From Paenibacillus sp. Soil787 (GTDB lineage Bacteria; Bacillota; Bacilli; Paenibacillales; NBRC-103111), in contig NZ_LMSP01000005.1 in the NCBI RefSeq assembly GCF_001429545.1, positions 30,345 through 94,344 on the forward strand: 64,000 nt of DNA, read 5' to 3'. Numbering within the stretch: the stretch's first letter is position 1; each line of letters opens with the position of its first letter. Below, one piece after another: positions 15,995-24,702 of this stretch. Position numbers and translations under genes: made by a program. The notes below the pieces were generated by a model. That model was not told where the DNA came from. It did no database searches and worked only from the letters and a program-made list of their open reading frames with translations.

Positions 15995-17419
15995 GTGTCA
16001 ATCCCATCGGGAGTTAATACAAGTATTATTTTGAGACTGGAATTAGATAAGGATAAAGCGTCGTTCGGCAGTGTGGCTACGGCCATTAGTGATGCAGGTG
16101 GAGATATTATAGCAATTGACGTCGTCAGAACGGATAAAAACATCACGGTTCGGGATATCACGATTAATGTATACGATAACAAGCATACCGAGTTGATCGC
16201 CGCGGCCATCCGTACATTGGCGGGAGTGAAAATCGTTCATGTTTCGGATCAAACGTTCCTGCTTCATTTGGGCGGGAAAATTGAAATGAATCCCAAGTAT
16301 CCCATTAAAAATCGAGATGACCTCTCCAGGGTGTATACACCAGGTGTTGCCAAGGTGTGCATGGCGATCCACGAAAAGCCGTCGCTTGCCCATACGCTCA
16401 CCATCAAACGCAACACGGTCGCGGTCATATCGGATGGAACTGCCGTACTTGGTCTGGGTAATATCGGACCTGAAGCAGCAATGCCCGTCATGGAAGGTAA
16501 GGCAATGTTGTTCAAGCAGTTAGCAGGCGTTGACGCTTTCCCAATATGTTTGGCTACACAGGATACAGATGAAATTGTCAATATCGTGAAAGCGCTATCG
16601 CCAACGTTCGGAGGAATCAATCTAGAGGATATATCTGCACCTAGATGCTTTGAGATCGAACAGCGGCTTATCGAGGAACTGGATATTCCCGTATTTCATG
16701 ATGATCAGCATGGTACAGCGGTGGTGCTTTTGGCGGGATTGCTTAATGCCGTTAAGATTGTGGGCAAGAAGCTTGAGGATTGCAAAGTCGTGCTTTGCGG
16801 AGTCGGCGCGGCAGGAACGGCATGCACCAAAATGCTGATGGCTGCAGGTGTTCGAAACATTATTGGTGTCGATCGACAAGGTGCAATCACGCGTGAAGGC
16901 GTTTACGACAATCCGTTTTGGCAATGGTATGCGGAGCATACGAACCCGCGGCAGATTCAAGGATCGCTGTCGGAAGTTATTGAAGGAGCGGATATATTTA
17001 TCGGCGTATCGGGTCCCGGTGTACTTAAAAGGGAAGACGTCGCCAAAATGGCGAAAGATCCTATTGTCTTTGCGATGGCAAACCCGACGCCGGAAATTCT
17101 CCCCGAAGAGGCTGAGCCTTATGTGCGGGTTATGGCTACCGGCCGTTCGGACTATCCGAACCAAATCAACAATGTGCTGTGCTTCCCGGGCTTGTTCCGG
17201 GGGCTGCTGGATTGCAGGGCATCCAGAGTTACTGAGAATATGAAGCTTGCCGCAGCCAAGGCGATTGCATCGGTTGTTCAAGAGGATGAGTTAAATGAGT
17301 CTTACATTATTCCAAGTGTGTTTAATCAATCGGTCGCGGAACGAGTGCGAGATGCGGTTATAGAAGCGGCTTATGAAGACGGGGTCGCCAGAAGACGTAA
17401 AGAGAAAGTCCAAGCCTAA
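15995..17419 (+). CDS. NAD(P)-dependent malic enzyme with N-terminal ACT domain
   Basis: About 474 residues. It oxidatively decarboxylates malate to pyruvate. The N-terminal ACT-like domain (about 1-80) precedes the malic enzyme domains: DDLSRVYTPGVAKVC, the catalytic/metal segment VFHDDQHGTAVV and the Rossmann motif GVGAAGTAC. GTG 15995 with GAGGTGA upstream is preferred; ATG 15971, 8 codons earlier, is the alternative but lies in a 12-bp stem. Its location between dctSR and dctP makes malate use as carbon source the likely role. Confidence 0.88.
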   Translation: MSIPSGVNTSIILRLELDKDKASFGSVATAISDAGGDIIAIDVVRTDKNITVRDITINVYDNKHTELIAAAIRTLAGVKIVHVSDQTFLLHLGGKIEMNPKYPIKNRDDLSRVYTPGVAKVCMAIHEKPSLAHTLTIKRNTVAVISDGTAVLGLGNIGPEAAMPVMEGKAMLFKQLAGVDAFPICLATQDTDEIVNIVKALSPTFGGINLEDISAPRCFEIEQRLIEELDIPVFHDDQHGTAVVLLAGLLNAVKIVGKKLEDCKVVLCGVGAAGTACTKMLMAAGVRNIIGVDRQGAITREGVYDNPFWQWYAEHTNPRQIQGSLSEVIEGADIFIGVSGPGVLKREDVAKMAKDPIVFAMANPTPEILPEEAEPYVRVMATGRSDYPNQINNVLCFPGLFRGLLDCRASRVTENMKLAAAKAIASVVQEDELNESYIIPSVFNQSVAERVRDAVIEAAYEDGVARRRKEKVQA

Positions 17420-17474
17420 TTTAGGTAGAAATCGGTCGAAAACAAAAATAATAAAAATATAAGGAGTGCGAATC

Positions 17475-18731
17475 ATGAAGATTAATTTCAAGAGTCTCAC
17501 GTTGCAAGTTATTGTTGCCATGATCTTGGGTGTCTTGTTTGGGGTATTCTTTCCTGCACAGGCAGGAAACATGAAGGTTTTGGCAGACATCTTCGTAAAA
17601 GCCATTAAAATGGTTATAGCTCCTATTATTTTCTTAACGATTGTCACTGGTATTGCTGGAATGGGTGACATGAAAAAGGTCGGAAGAATAGGTGGAAAGA
17701 CTTTACTTTATTTTGAAGTTGTATCCACAATCGCTCTTGCGATTGGAATCCTCTTCGCCAACGTGTTTCATCCCGGTACTGGCGTAAATGCTCATTTGGC
17801 TAAAGGAGATATCTCTCAATATACAAAAGCAGCAGCCGAGGGCGGTCATGGATTCATGGATTATATCCTCGGAATCATTCCTGACAGTTTTGTAGGATCA
17901 TTAGCTAAAGGGGAATTACTTCCTATACTTGTTCTGGCTATTTTATTTGGCGCTTCTCTATCGGGGATGGGTGAAAGAGGAAAGGTTGTCATTGATTTCT
18001 TTGAGAGAGTTTCTGAAGTATTCTTTAAAATCGTTAAAATCATTATGTATTACTCCGCGGTTGCAGCATTTGGTGCAATAGCTTACACCATCGGTAAGTT
18101 TGGAGTCGGTTCCTTGGTTTCCCTTGGAAAGTTGTTCGCTCTTATGCTGCTTGCTATGGCAGTGTTTATAATCGTTGTTTTAGGTGCTATTGCTAAGTTC
18201 TACAACTTTAACATTTTCAAATTTATCAGCTACATCAAAGATGAAATTTTCCTAGTGCTTGGAACTTCCTCTTCTGAGTCTGCTTTACCTAAAATGGTGG
18301 AGAAACTTGAGAATTATGGATGTTCCAAATCGGTTGTGGGTCTTGTAATTCCAACAGGTTATTCCTTTAACTTAGATGGTACGAATATCTACCTCGCATT
18401 CGCAGCACTGTTTATTGCTCAAGCATACGGGGTTAACTTACCTCTAGGTCAACAGATTGCACTTCTTGGGGTTCTAATGCTAACATCTAAGGGAGCAGCA
18501 GGGGTAACAGGTGCAGGATTTATTACACTTGCAGCGACTTTAGCAGCATTCCCAAGTGTTCCTGTGGAAGGGATCGCACTTCTCCTTGGCATTGACAGGT
18601 TCATGAGTACCGCTCGTGCGATAACTAACCTAATTGGTAACGGTGTGGCTACAGTAGTTATCGCCAAAATGGAGAAAGAGTTTAAGCAACCAGTTATGGC
18701 AATTGAAAATAAGGTTAGTCTTAGTGCATAA
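17475..18731 (+). CDS. dctP: C4-dicarboxylate:cation symporter (DAACS family)
   Basis: 418 residues; the start is ATG 17475 with AAGGAG 8 bp upstream. It is an integral membrane protein of the DctA/GltP family with the diagnostic motifs LGTSSSESALPKM (re-entrant loop 1), VIPTGYSFNLDGTNIYLAFA and the GAAGVTGAGFITLA segment. B. subtilis DctP (YdbH) is of the same family and size and sits behind dctS-dctR. It imports malate, fumarate or succinate with protons or sodium. A strong terminator follows. Confidence 0.9.
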   Translation: MKINFKSLTLQVIVAMILGVLFGVFFPAQAGNMKVLADIFVKAIKMVIAPIIFLTIVTGIAGMGDMKKVGRIGGKTLLYFEVVSTIALAIGILFANVFHPGTGVNAHLAKGDISQYTKAAAEGGHGFMDYILGIIPDSFVGSLAKGELLPILVLAILFGASLSGMGERGKVVIDFFERVSEVFFKIVKIIMYYSAVAAFGAIAYTIGKFGVGSLVSLGKLFALMLLAMAVFIIVVLGAIAKFYNFNIFKFISYIKDEIFLVLGTSSSESALPKMVEKLENYGCSKSVVGLVIPTGYSFNLDGTNIYLAFAALFIAQAYGVNLPLGQQIALLGVLMLTSKGAAGVTGAGFITLAATLAAFPSVPVEGIALLLGIDRFMSTARAITNLIGNGVATVVIAKMEKEFKQPVMAIENKVSLSA

Positions 18732-18758
18732 GGTAAGAAAGCAATAGGTAATAAAAGT

Positions 18759-18804
18759 AAGAGTATGACGACAGAGATACCTCCTGTCTCATACTCTTTT
18801 CTTT
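18759..18804 (+). terminator. Rho-independent terminator after dctP
   Basis: AAGAGTATGA..GACAG pairs with CTGTCTCATACTCTT and is followed by TTTTCTTT. Confidence 0.88.
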
Positions 18805-18943
18805 ATGATCAGATATCTAACCTTCAGCATGTCGAAAAAAATATAGATTCATAAACGTCTTCGGTATATGGCTATATGAGATAAAGAAGAGTGAAAGACG
18901 TATTTTTTGTTACGAAGCGCATGAAAGAATTAAAATGTAGCCC

Positions 18944-18989
18944 AAAAGCGAACTTTTTGAAAGATTCGAGTAAAAAATGTTCGTTTTTT
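18944..18989. promoter_or_regulatory. PurR operator: two inverted PurBoxes
   Basis: AAAAGCGAACTTT (18944-18956) matches the PurBox consensus AWWWCCGAACWWT closely. A second box, AAAAAACGAACATTTT on the opposite strand, ends at 18989, leaving a gap of about 17 bp. Paired inverted PurBoxes at this spacing are the known operator of the Bacillales PurR repressor, which is relieved by PRPP. They sit directly upstream of the purE promoter. Confidence 0.85.
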
Positions 18990-18993
18990 CAAA

Positions 18994-19023
18994 TTGACAT
19001 GACACGTCAGTTGGTAGTAAACT
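18994..19023 (+). promoter_or_regulatory. Probable sigma-A promoter of the pur operon
   Basis: TTGACA (18994-18999) is followed after 18 bp by TAAACT (19018-19023). It is the only good -35 between the PurBoxes and the riboswitch. Confidence 0.65.
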
Positions 19024-19069
19024 AGGTAAGCGGGAAATCGGTCCGCACTAATTGAAAATGTCGAATCAA

Positions 19070-19136
19070 CTCGTATAAAATCAGGGATAAGGCCTGAAAG
19101 TTTCTACCCAAAAACCATGAATTTTTGGACTACGAG
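19070..19136 (+). ncRNA. Guanine-class purine riboswitch
   Basis: P1 is CTCGTA/TACGAG. The conserved core reads GTATAA, then GATAAGGCCTGAAAG, TTTCTACCC, and GGACTACGA. The nucleotide equivalent to position 74 is C (19130), which specifies guanine/hypoxanthine rather than adenine. The aptamer lies about 190 nt before purE, as in other Bacillales pur operons. Confidence 0.95.
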
Positions 19137-19138
19137 GA

Positions 19139-19194
19139 AGCGAATGAGGGGAACCATAGGAAGATGATGGTCTTTTTGCATTCGGTTCTTTTGC
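19139..19194 (+). terminator. Riboswitch expression platform (attenuator)
   Basis: ACCAT/ATGGT followed by CTTTTT, enclosed by CGAATG/CATTCG followed by GTTCTTTTG, gives a conditional terminator between the aptamer and purE. The overlap of its 5' arm with the aptamer P1 region fits guanine-dependent termination. Confidence 0.65.
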
Positions 19195-19324
19195 TGTCCA
19201 GCGGATAGAATCATGAATTCTAGCTCTGGGCGTTTTTTAGGTTTGAGGGCATGATAGTGTAGTAATTGGTTTTAAAAGTCAGGCTTTTAAAACTACCATA
19301 TAAGATGAGAGTAGGTTTGTAGTG

Positions 19325-19810
19325 ATGACTGCACGTGTTGGTGTCATAATGGGAAGCCAGTCGGATTGGGAAACGATGAAGCACGCCTGCGACATGTTGG
19401 AAGAGCTGGGAGTGCCTTATGAGAAAAAGGTGGTCTCTGCGCACAGAACGCCGGACCTTATGTTCGAATATGCTGCCTCTGCAGCAGGCCGCGGCATTCA
19501 AGTGATTATTGCCGGAGCAGGCGGAGCGGCGCATCTACCAGGGATGGTAGCAGCCAAAACGGAGCTTCCGGTTATTGGTGTTCCAGTCAAAACGTCCACG
19601 CTGAACGGACTGGATTCCTTGCTTTCGATCGTGCAAATGCCAGGCGGCATTCCAGTCGCAACGGTTGCAATCGGTCATGCGGGGGCCACGAATGCAGGCC
19701 TCTTGGCAGCGCAAATTCTGGGCGCATTCGAACCGGAACTGCAAGCGAAGATCAGAGCGCGTCGCGAGCGCATAGCACAGACCGTGATTGAAAGCAGTGA
19801 CCTGTTATGA
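19325..19810 (+). CDS. purE: N5-carboxyaminoimidazole ribonucleotide mutase
   Basis: 161 residues, the normal size for class I PurE. It converts N5-CAIR to CAIR in purine synthesis, together with PurK. The signatures [19 protein letters not shown] and [12 protein letters not shown] are all present. A GTG at 19322 directly before ATG 19325 is an equally possible start. It is the first gene of the operon and overlaps purK by 4 bp (ATGA). Confidence 0.96.
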   Translation: MTARVGVIMGSQSDWETMKHACDMLEELGVPYEKKVVSAHRTPDLMFEYAASAAGRGIQVIIAGAGGAAHLPGMVAAKTELPVIGVPVKTSTLNGLDSLLSIVQMPGGIPVATVAIGHAGATNAGLLAAQILGAFEPELQAKIRARRERIAQTVIESSDLL

Positions 19811-20988
19811 GCGAAGCTTCAAACTCAAGCGGTAAGGTCATCAAGCCAGGCGGCACCATCGGCATCTTGGGCGGTGGGCAGTTAGGCCGTATGCTAGTCT
19901 TGGCCGGACGCAACATGGGGTATCGCTTCGTGACGCTTGACCCTACGGATGACGCGCCTTGCGGTCAAGTCGCGGATGAGCAAATTCAGGCGGACTTTGA
20001 CGATGTGAAAGCGGCGAGAAAACTAGCAGTCCTGTCGGACGTCATCACGTACGAATTCGAAAACGTTGATGCGCATGTGACCAACATATTAATGAATGAG
20101 TCCTATGTTCCTCAAGGAAGTGAGCTTTTATACACGACCCAGCATCGTCTGCGTGAAAAGAAAGCAATTGAAGCAGCGGGCGTACCCGTAGCTCCATATG
20201 CTGAAATCACCAGCGCAGCTGATCTGCGTGAAGCGGCTGAACGCTTCGGGATACCGTGCGTGCTCAAAACCGCAACTGGCGGCTACGATGGCAAAGGGCA
20301 GTGGGTGCTTCGCTCGCTGGACGAGGTGGAAGAAGCTTACGAAACTCTTAGCCGCGCCAAAACAGAGCTGGTTCTCGAACAATTCATCCGTTTTGACAAA
20401 GAATTGTCCGTGATTGCGGCAAGAAGTCCCCGCGGCGAGGTAAAGGCTTTTCCCGCTGCTGAAAATATACATGTACATAACATCCTGCATCAATCGATCG
20501 TTCCGGCGCGAATCCCTGCTCAGGTGCAGAAGGAAGCTGAAGAGCTTGCTGTACGCATCGCAGAATCGCTTGGTGTGATCGGCTTGATCGCAGTGGAGTT
20601 ATTCTTGACGAAGGATGGACAGCTTTACGTCAATGAGCTTGCGCCACGCCCGCACAATTCAGGTCATTACACGATGGAAGCCTGCCGGACTTCACAGTTC
20701 GAGCAGCATGTTCGCGCGATTTGCAACCTGCCGCTTGGTTCTACCGAGCTGCTGTCACCGGTTGTGATGGTCAATTTGCTTGGTGAGCATATCGAACCGC
20801 TGCAAGAGATGATCGACCAACCAGATTTCCTAGAACACAATGAATTAGGCGTTAGTGCGAAGGTTCATCTATATGGCAAGAAAGAAGCGAAAGACAAACG
20901 CAAGATGGGACACATCAATCTCCTGACAAGCGACGCAGCGAAAGCACTGACTTGGATAGAACAGACAGGGATTTGGGAAAGTAAGTAA
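19807..20988 (+). CDS. purK: N5-carboxyaminoimidazole ribonucleotide synthase
   Basis: 393 residues, ATP-grasp fold. It makes N5-CAIR from AIR, bicarbonate and ATP. The N-terminal GGGQLGRML motif, the ATP-grasp segment [14 protein letters not shown] and the [14 protein letters not shown] segment are characteristic. A short N-terminal extension ([15 protein letters not shown]) precedes the usual start. It is translationally coupled to purE. Confidence 0.96.
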   Translation: MSEASNSSGKVIKPGGTIGILGGGQLGRMLVLAGRNMGYRFVTLDPTDDAPCGQVADEQIQADFDDVKAARKLAVLSDVITYEFENVDAHVTNILMNESYVPQGSELLYTTQHRLREKKAIEAAGVPVAPYAEITSAADLREAAERFGIPCVLKTATGGYDGKGQWVLRSLDEVEEAYETLSRAKTELVLEQFIRFDKELSVIAARSPRGEVKAFPAAENIHVHNILHQSIVPARIPAQVQKEAEELAVRIAESLGVIGLIAVELFLTKDGQLYVNELAPRPHNSGHYTMEACRTSQFEQHVRAICNLPLGSTELLSPVVMVNLLGEHIEPLQEMIDQPDFLEHNELGVSAKVHLYGKKEAKDKRKMGHINLLTSDAAKALTWIEQTGIWESK

Positions 20989-21014
20989 AAGAACTCATTG
21001 GAGGAACGGATAAC

Positions 21015-22310
21015 ATGATTGAACGTTATACACGCCCAGAAATGGCACGCATTTGGACAGAGGAAAATAAATTCCAAGCATGGCTTGAAGTCGAGATTCT
21101 TTCTTGCGAAGCATGGTCAGAGCTCGGAGTTATTCCTAAGGAAGATGTGAAAGTACTGCGCGAGAACGCAAGCTTCAACATTGACCGCATTTATGAAATC
21201 GAGCAAGAGACGCGTCATGACGTGATCGCCTTCACTAGAGCAGTTTCCGAAACGCTGGGACCTGAGCGCAAATGGGTTCACTACGGTTTGACTTCGACAG
21301 ACGTTGTCGATACGGCACTGGGCTACTTGCTGAGACAAGCAAACGAGATTTTGGACAAAGACATTCAGAATTTCATCGAAATCCTTCGCAATAAAGCGAT
21401 CGAACATAAAGATACAGCTATGATGGGCAGAACGCATGGTGTGCATGCAGAGCCGACGACGTTTGGTTTGAAAATGGCCCTTTGGTACGAGGAAATGAAG
21501 CGTAACCTGGAGCGTTTCCGTTTTGCCGCTGATGGCGTACAATTCGGTAAAATCTCAGGTGCAGTAGGCACCTACGCGAACATCGATCCGTTCGTTGAAG
21601 AGTATGTGTGCGGCAAGCTGGGCACGAAAGCAGCTCCGATCTCTACACAAACCTTGCAGCGTGATCGTCACGCTGAATACATGGCGACGCTGGCATTGGT
21701 TGCTACGTCCCTTGATAAATTCGCGACTGAAATTCGCGCGCTTCAGAAGAGTGAGTTCCGCGAGGTTGAAGAGCCGTTTGCAAAAGGTCAAAAAGGTTCC
21801 TCTGCAATGCCGCATAAGCGCAACCCGATTGGTTGCGAGAGCATTTCCGGTCTGTCCCGTGTCATTCGCGGGCATATGGTTTCCGCTTACGAGAACGTAA
21901 CGCTTTGGCATGAGCGCGACATTTCGCACTCCTCTGTTGAGCGTATTATCCTGCCGGATGCGACGCAGCTGCTGAACTACATGCTGAACCGTCTAGGCAA
22001 CATCATCAAGAACTTGACTGTGTTCCCTGAAAATATGAAGCGAAACATGCGCAGCACTTATGACGTTCCTTTCTCTGGCCGCGTGATGACGAAGCTGATC
22101 GACAAAGGCTTTGCTCGTGAGCAAGCGTACGATACAGTTCAGCCAAGAGCGATGCAAGCATGGGAAGAACAGCGTTCGTTCCGCGAAATCGTGGAGAATG
22201 CTTCCGTGATTACAGAAGTGTTAAGCCCAGAAGAAATCGCGGATTGCTTCGATCCAAGCTGGCATTTGAAACATGTGGATACGATCTTTAACCGTTTAGG
22301 TTTGAAATAG
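21015..22310 (+). CDS. purB: Adenylosuccinate lyase
   Basis: 431 residues. It catalyses two fumarate eliminations, on SAICAR and on adenylosuccinate. The superfamily signature [11 protein letters not shown] is intact near residue 262, and the catalytic His is in [11 protein letters not shown]. An AGGAACG site lies upstream of ATG 21015. Confidence 0.96.
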   Translation: MIERYTRPEMARIWTEENKFQAWLEVEILSCEAWSELGVIPKEDVKVLRENASFNIDRIYEIEQETRHDVIAFTRAVSETLGPERKWVHYGLTSTDVVDTALGYLLRQANEILDKDIQNFIEILRNKAIEHKDTAMMGRTHGVHAEPTTFGLKMALWYEEMKRNLERFRFAADGVQFGKISGAVGTYANIDPFVEEYVCGKLGTKAAPISTQTLQRDRHAEYMATLALVATSLDKFATEIRALQKSEFREVEEPFAKGQKGSSAMPHKRNPIGCESISGLSRVIRGHMVSAYENVTLWHERDISHSSVERIILPDATQLLNYMLNRLGNIIKNLTVFPENMKRNMRSTYDVPFSGRVMTKLIDKGFAREQAYDTVQPRAMQAWEEQRSFREIVENASVITEVLSPEEIADCFDPSWHLKHVDTIFNRLGLK

Positions 22311-22346
22311 TAAACAACATTTTTAGCAGGAAAGGATGTGTGGTTC

Positions 22347-23237
22347 GTGGCAAGCAATATCGTGGATTCAGCCGCTGAAATGATTAACGCTCCCCTGGTT
22401 CATAAGGGTAAAGTACGTGAACTGTATGATCTGGGCGAACATTTCCTTATCGTGGTGACGGATCGGATTTCGGCTTTTGATTATATGTTGAAGCCTGGAA
22501 TTCCTGATAAGGGGTACGTTCTGAACGCGCTAAGTAAATACTGGTTCGACGTGACGAGCGGTTATATGAGCAATCATATTGTGCATACGGATGTGGAAAA
22601 GCTTCACGCAATTATTCCGAGTGCGGAAGACAGAGAGCTTCTAAAGGAACGTATTATTGTAGCGAAAAAAGCGGAACGTATCTCTATCGAATGCGTGGTT
22701 CGCGGGTATATCACAGGCAATGGCTGGAGACAGTACGAGAAAACCGGCGAGATTAACGGTCGCAAGCTGCCTGAAGGCCTGCGCAAGAACGAGCGCTTGC
22801 AAGATCCTATTTTCACACCTGCGGCTAAAAATGATGTCGGTCATGACGAAGACATTTCCGTGGAACAAATGACCCAATTAGTCGGCGAGAAGCTAACTTA
22901 CGAGCTGCAAGAAAGAAGCATTATGCTCTACACGTTGGCTCATTCGATTTGTGAGCAAAAGGGTATTATTTTAGCAGATACGAAGTTTGAATTCGGTTTT
23001 TATGCGGGTGAACTTATTATTATTGATGAAATTTTCACACCGGATTCCTCGCGTTACTGGTCCCAAGATAAATACGCCCTGGATATCGAGATTGATTCGA
23101 TGGACAAAGAGCCCGTTCGCACTTATTTAGCAGGATCGGGCTGGGATAAAAATAGTGAGCCGGATGAGCTGCCAGCTTCCGTTGTGGAAGAAACTTCGAA
23201 CCGTTATAAGGAAATTTTACACCGTTTGGTGGATTAG
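22347..23237 (+). CDS. purC: Phosphoribosylaminoimidazole-succinocarboxamide synthase (SAICAR synthetase)
   Basis: 296 residues from GTG 22347, chosen because AGGAAAGG lies about 11 bp upstream; GTG 22338 is in frame but sits too close to that site. It joins aspartate to CAIR. The signatures KGKVRELYDLG, VTDRISAFDYM, ECVVRGYITGNGW and LADTKFEFGF are present. The protein is of the longer type (about 300 residues) rather than the 240-residue B. subtilis type. Confidence 0.94.
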   Translation: MASNIVDSAAEMINAPLVHKGKVRELYDLGEHFLIVVTDRISAFDYMLKPGIPDKGYVLNALSKYWFDVTSGYMSNHIVHTDVEKLHAIIPSAEDRELLKERIIVAKKAERISIECVVRGYITGNGWRQYEKTGEINGRKLPEGLRKNERLQDPIFTPAAKNDVGHDEDISVEQMTQLVGEKLTYELQERSIMLYTLAHSICEQKGIILADTKFEFGFYAGELIIIDEIFTPDSSRYWSQDKYALDIEIDSMDKEPVRTYLAGSGWDKNSEPDELPASVVEETSNRYKEILHRLVD

Positions 23238-23319
23238 TAGAAAAATGATGGGGCATTACTCACTGAGAAATTAGCTGTAGTGATGAAGGGCGAGGATGGC
23301 GGCGATTATTTCCCTCCAA

Positions 23320-23410
23320 TTCCCACCGAATTCCCATGGAGTTCGCTACCGAATGCACCACCGAATTCCACGGATTTCCACCGAATTCACGACCGAATTC
23401 CCACCCGGGT
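23320..23410. repeat. CCACCGAATTC short repeats
   Basis: Several degenerate copies of CCACCGAATTC or CGACCGAATTC follow the purC stop codon within the operon. No gene is seen. Confidence 0.6.
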
Positions 23411-23605
23411 TGAAAATAAGAGTCTCTAGAGACTCCTATTTCTAAGAAAAGAGCAAAAAATTGCGGAATAAGAGTCTTTAAAGCCTCTTATTTGCAGGAT
23501 AGTCAGTGAAATTGCTGCTTTTTGGGGAAATAAGAGTCCTTAGAAGCTGCTATTTCCCGGATATAGTAAGAAAAGTGAGAAATAAGAGCCTTTAGGGACT
23601 TCTAA
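23411..23605. repeat. Four AATAAGAG palindromic repeats between purC and purS
   Basis: Imperfect palindromes of the form AAATAAGAGTCT-CTAGAGACTCCTATTT occur at about 23411, 23466, 23526 and 23579, spaced 53-60 bp apart. Each can fold into a short hairpin in the operon mRNA. Confidence 0.7.
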
Positions 23606-23661
23606 ATGGGCTCCAGTCCATGCCAGCTGCTCTGGCGAATAACGTTAAGGAGAGATTAGAG

Positions 23662-23901
23662 ATGAAAGCAACGGTCTACGTAACGATTAAGCAGAACGTA
23701 TTGGATGTTCAAGGAACGGCGGTGCAAGGAGCGCTTCATTCCATGGGTTTTGAGGAAGTTGGCAAGGTGCGCATCGGGAAATACTTGGAGTTAGAGTTAG
23801 ATACAACGGATAAAGCAGAAGCGGAAGCACGCGTTAAAGCAATGTGCGAGAAGCTGCTTGCGAACACGGTTATCGAAGACTACCGCTACGAGTTGGCGTA
23901 A
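23662..23901 (+). CDS. purS: Phosphoribosylformylglycinamidine synthase subunit PurS
   Basis: 79 residues, the normal size. It is the small structural subunit that bridges PurL and PurQ in the Gram-positive FGAM synthase. The start is ATG 23662 with AAGGAGAG upstream; a 93-codon frame starting earlier lacks such a site. The sequence KATVYVTIKQNVLDVQGTAV and VRIGKYLELEL are typical of PurS. Confidence 0.95.
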   Translation: MKATVYVTIKQNVLDVQGTAVQGALHSMGFEEVGKVRIGKYLELELDTTDKAEAEARVKAMCEKLLANTVIEDYRYELA

Positions 23902-23914
23902 TAAATCAGAGAAT

Positions 23915-23988
23915 ATGCTTACGAAGAAAGTTTTGCTAAAGCAAAACCTCAGCACATGCTTACGAAGAAAGTTTTGCTAAAGCAAAAC
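23915..23988. repeat. Tandem duplicated hairpin between purS and purQ
   Basis: A 33-bp sequence beginning ATGCTTACGAAGAAAG is present exactly twice (23915-23947 and 23956-23988), 41 bp apart. Each copy contains GTTTTGC-TAAA-GCAAAAC, a 7-bp stem with a four-base loop. Confidence 0.9.
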
Positions 23989-24006
23989 TCTAAGGAGGAA
24001 TACGTC

Positions 24007-24702
24007 ATGAATTTTGCGGTTCTTGTATTTCCGGGATCGAACTGCGACATCGATTTGTACAAAGCAATCGAAGATACTATTGGTCAGCCAGTTGAGTATG
24101 TTTGGCATACGGATGGCGACTTGTCCAAATATGACTGCATCCTCGTACCGGGTGGATTCTCTTATGGGGATTACCTGCGTTGCGGAGCGATTGCACAATT
24201 TACGAACGTGATGAAAGCTGTGGTTAAGGCTGCGGAAGAAGGCAAGTTCATTCTAGGTATTTGTAACGGATTCCAAGTGTTAACGGAAGCAAGATTACTG
24301 CCAGGCGCTTTGCTGCGCAACAACGGAATGAAATTCCGCTGCCACCAAACGCTCCTCAGAGTGGAGAACAACAATACGGCTTTCACGCGTGATTACGCGG
24401 AGGGCGAGCTGATTGAAATCCCGATCGCTCACGGCGAAGGCAATTATTATTGTGACGAAGCTACACTAAAAGAATTGCAAGAAAACAATCAAATTGTTTT
24501 CCGTTATGAAGCGGGTAACAACCCGAACGGATCACTCGATGATATCGCTGGAATCAGCAATAAAGCAGGTAATGTCGTTGGTATGATGCCTCATCCGGAG
24601 CGTGCCGTTCATGAAATTCTTGGCTCCGCAGACGGTAAGAGAATGTTTACATCAATTCTAAACGCTTGGAGGGAGAAACATGACGCAGCAGCTATCCGTT
24701 AA
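24007..24702 (+). CDS. purQ: Phosphoribosylformylglycinamidine synthase subunit PurQ
   Basis: 231 residues; the start is ATG 24007 with AAGGAGG upstream. It is the glutaminase subunit (class I GATase) of FGAM synthase: [15 protein letters not shown], the nucleophile Cys in LGICNGFQ, and the C-terminal His/Glu pair in MMPHPERA. It overlaps purL by 23 bp. Confidence 0.96.
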   Translation: MNFAVLVFPGSNCDIDLYKAIEDTIGQPVEYVWHTDGDLSKYDCILVPGGFSYGDYLRCGAIAQFTNVMKAVVKAAEEGKFILGICNGFQVLTEARLLPGALLRNNGMKFRCHQTLLRVENNNTAFTRDYAEGELIEIPIAHGEGNYYCDEATLKELQENNQIVFRYEAGNNPNGSLDDIAGISNKAGNVVGMMPHPERAVHEILGSADGKRMFTSILNAWREKHDAAAIR

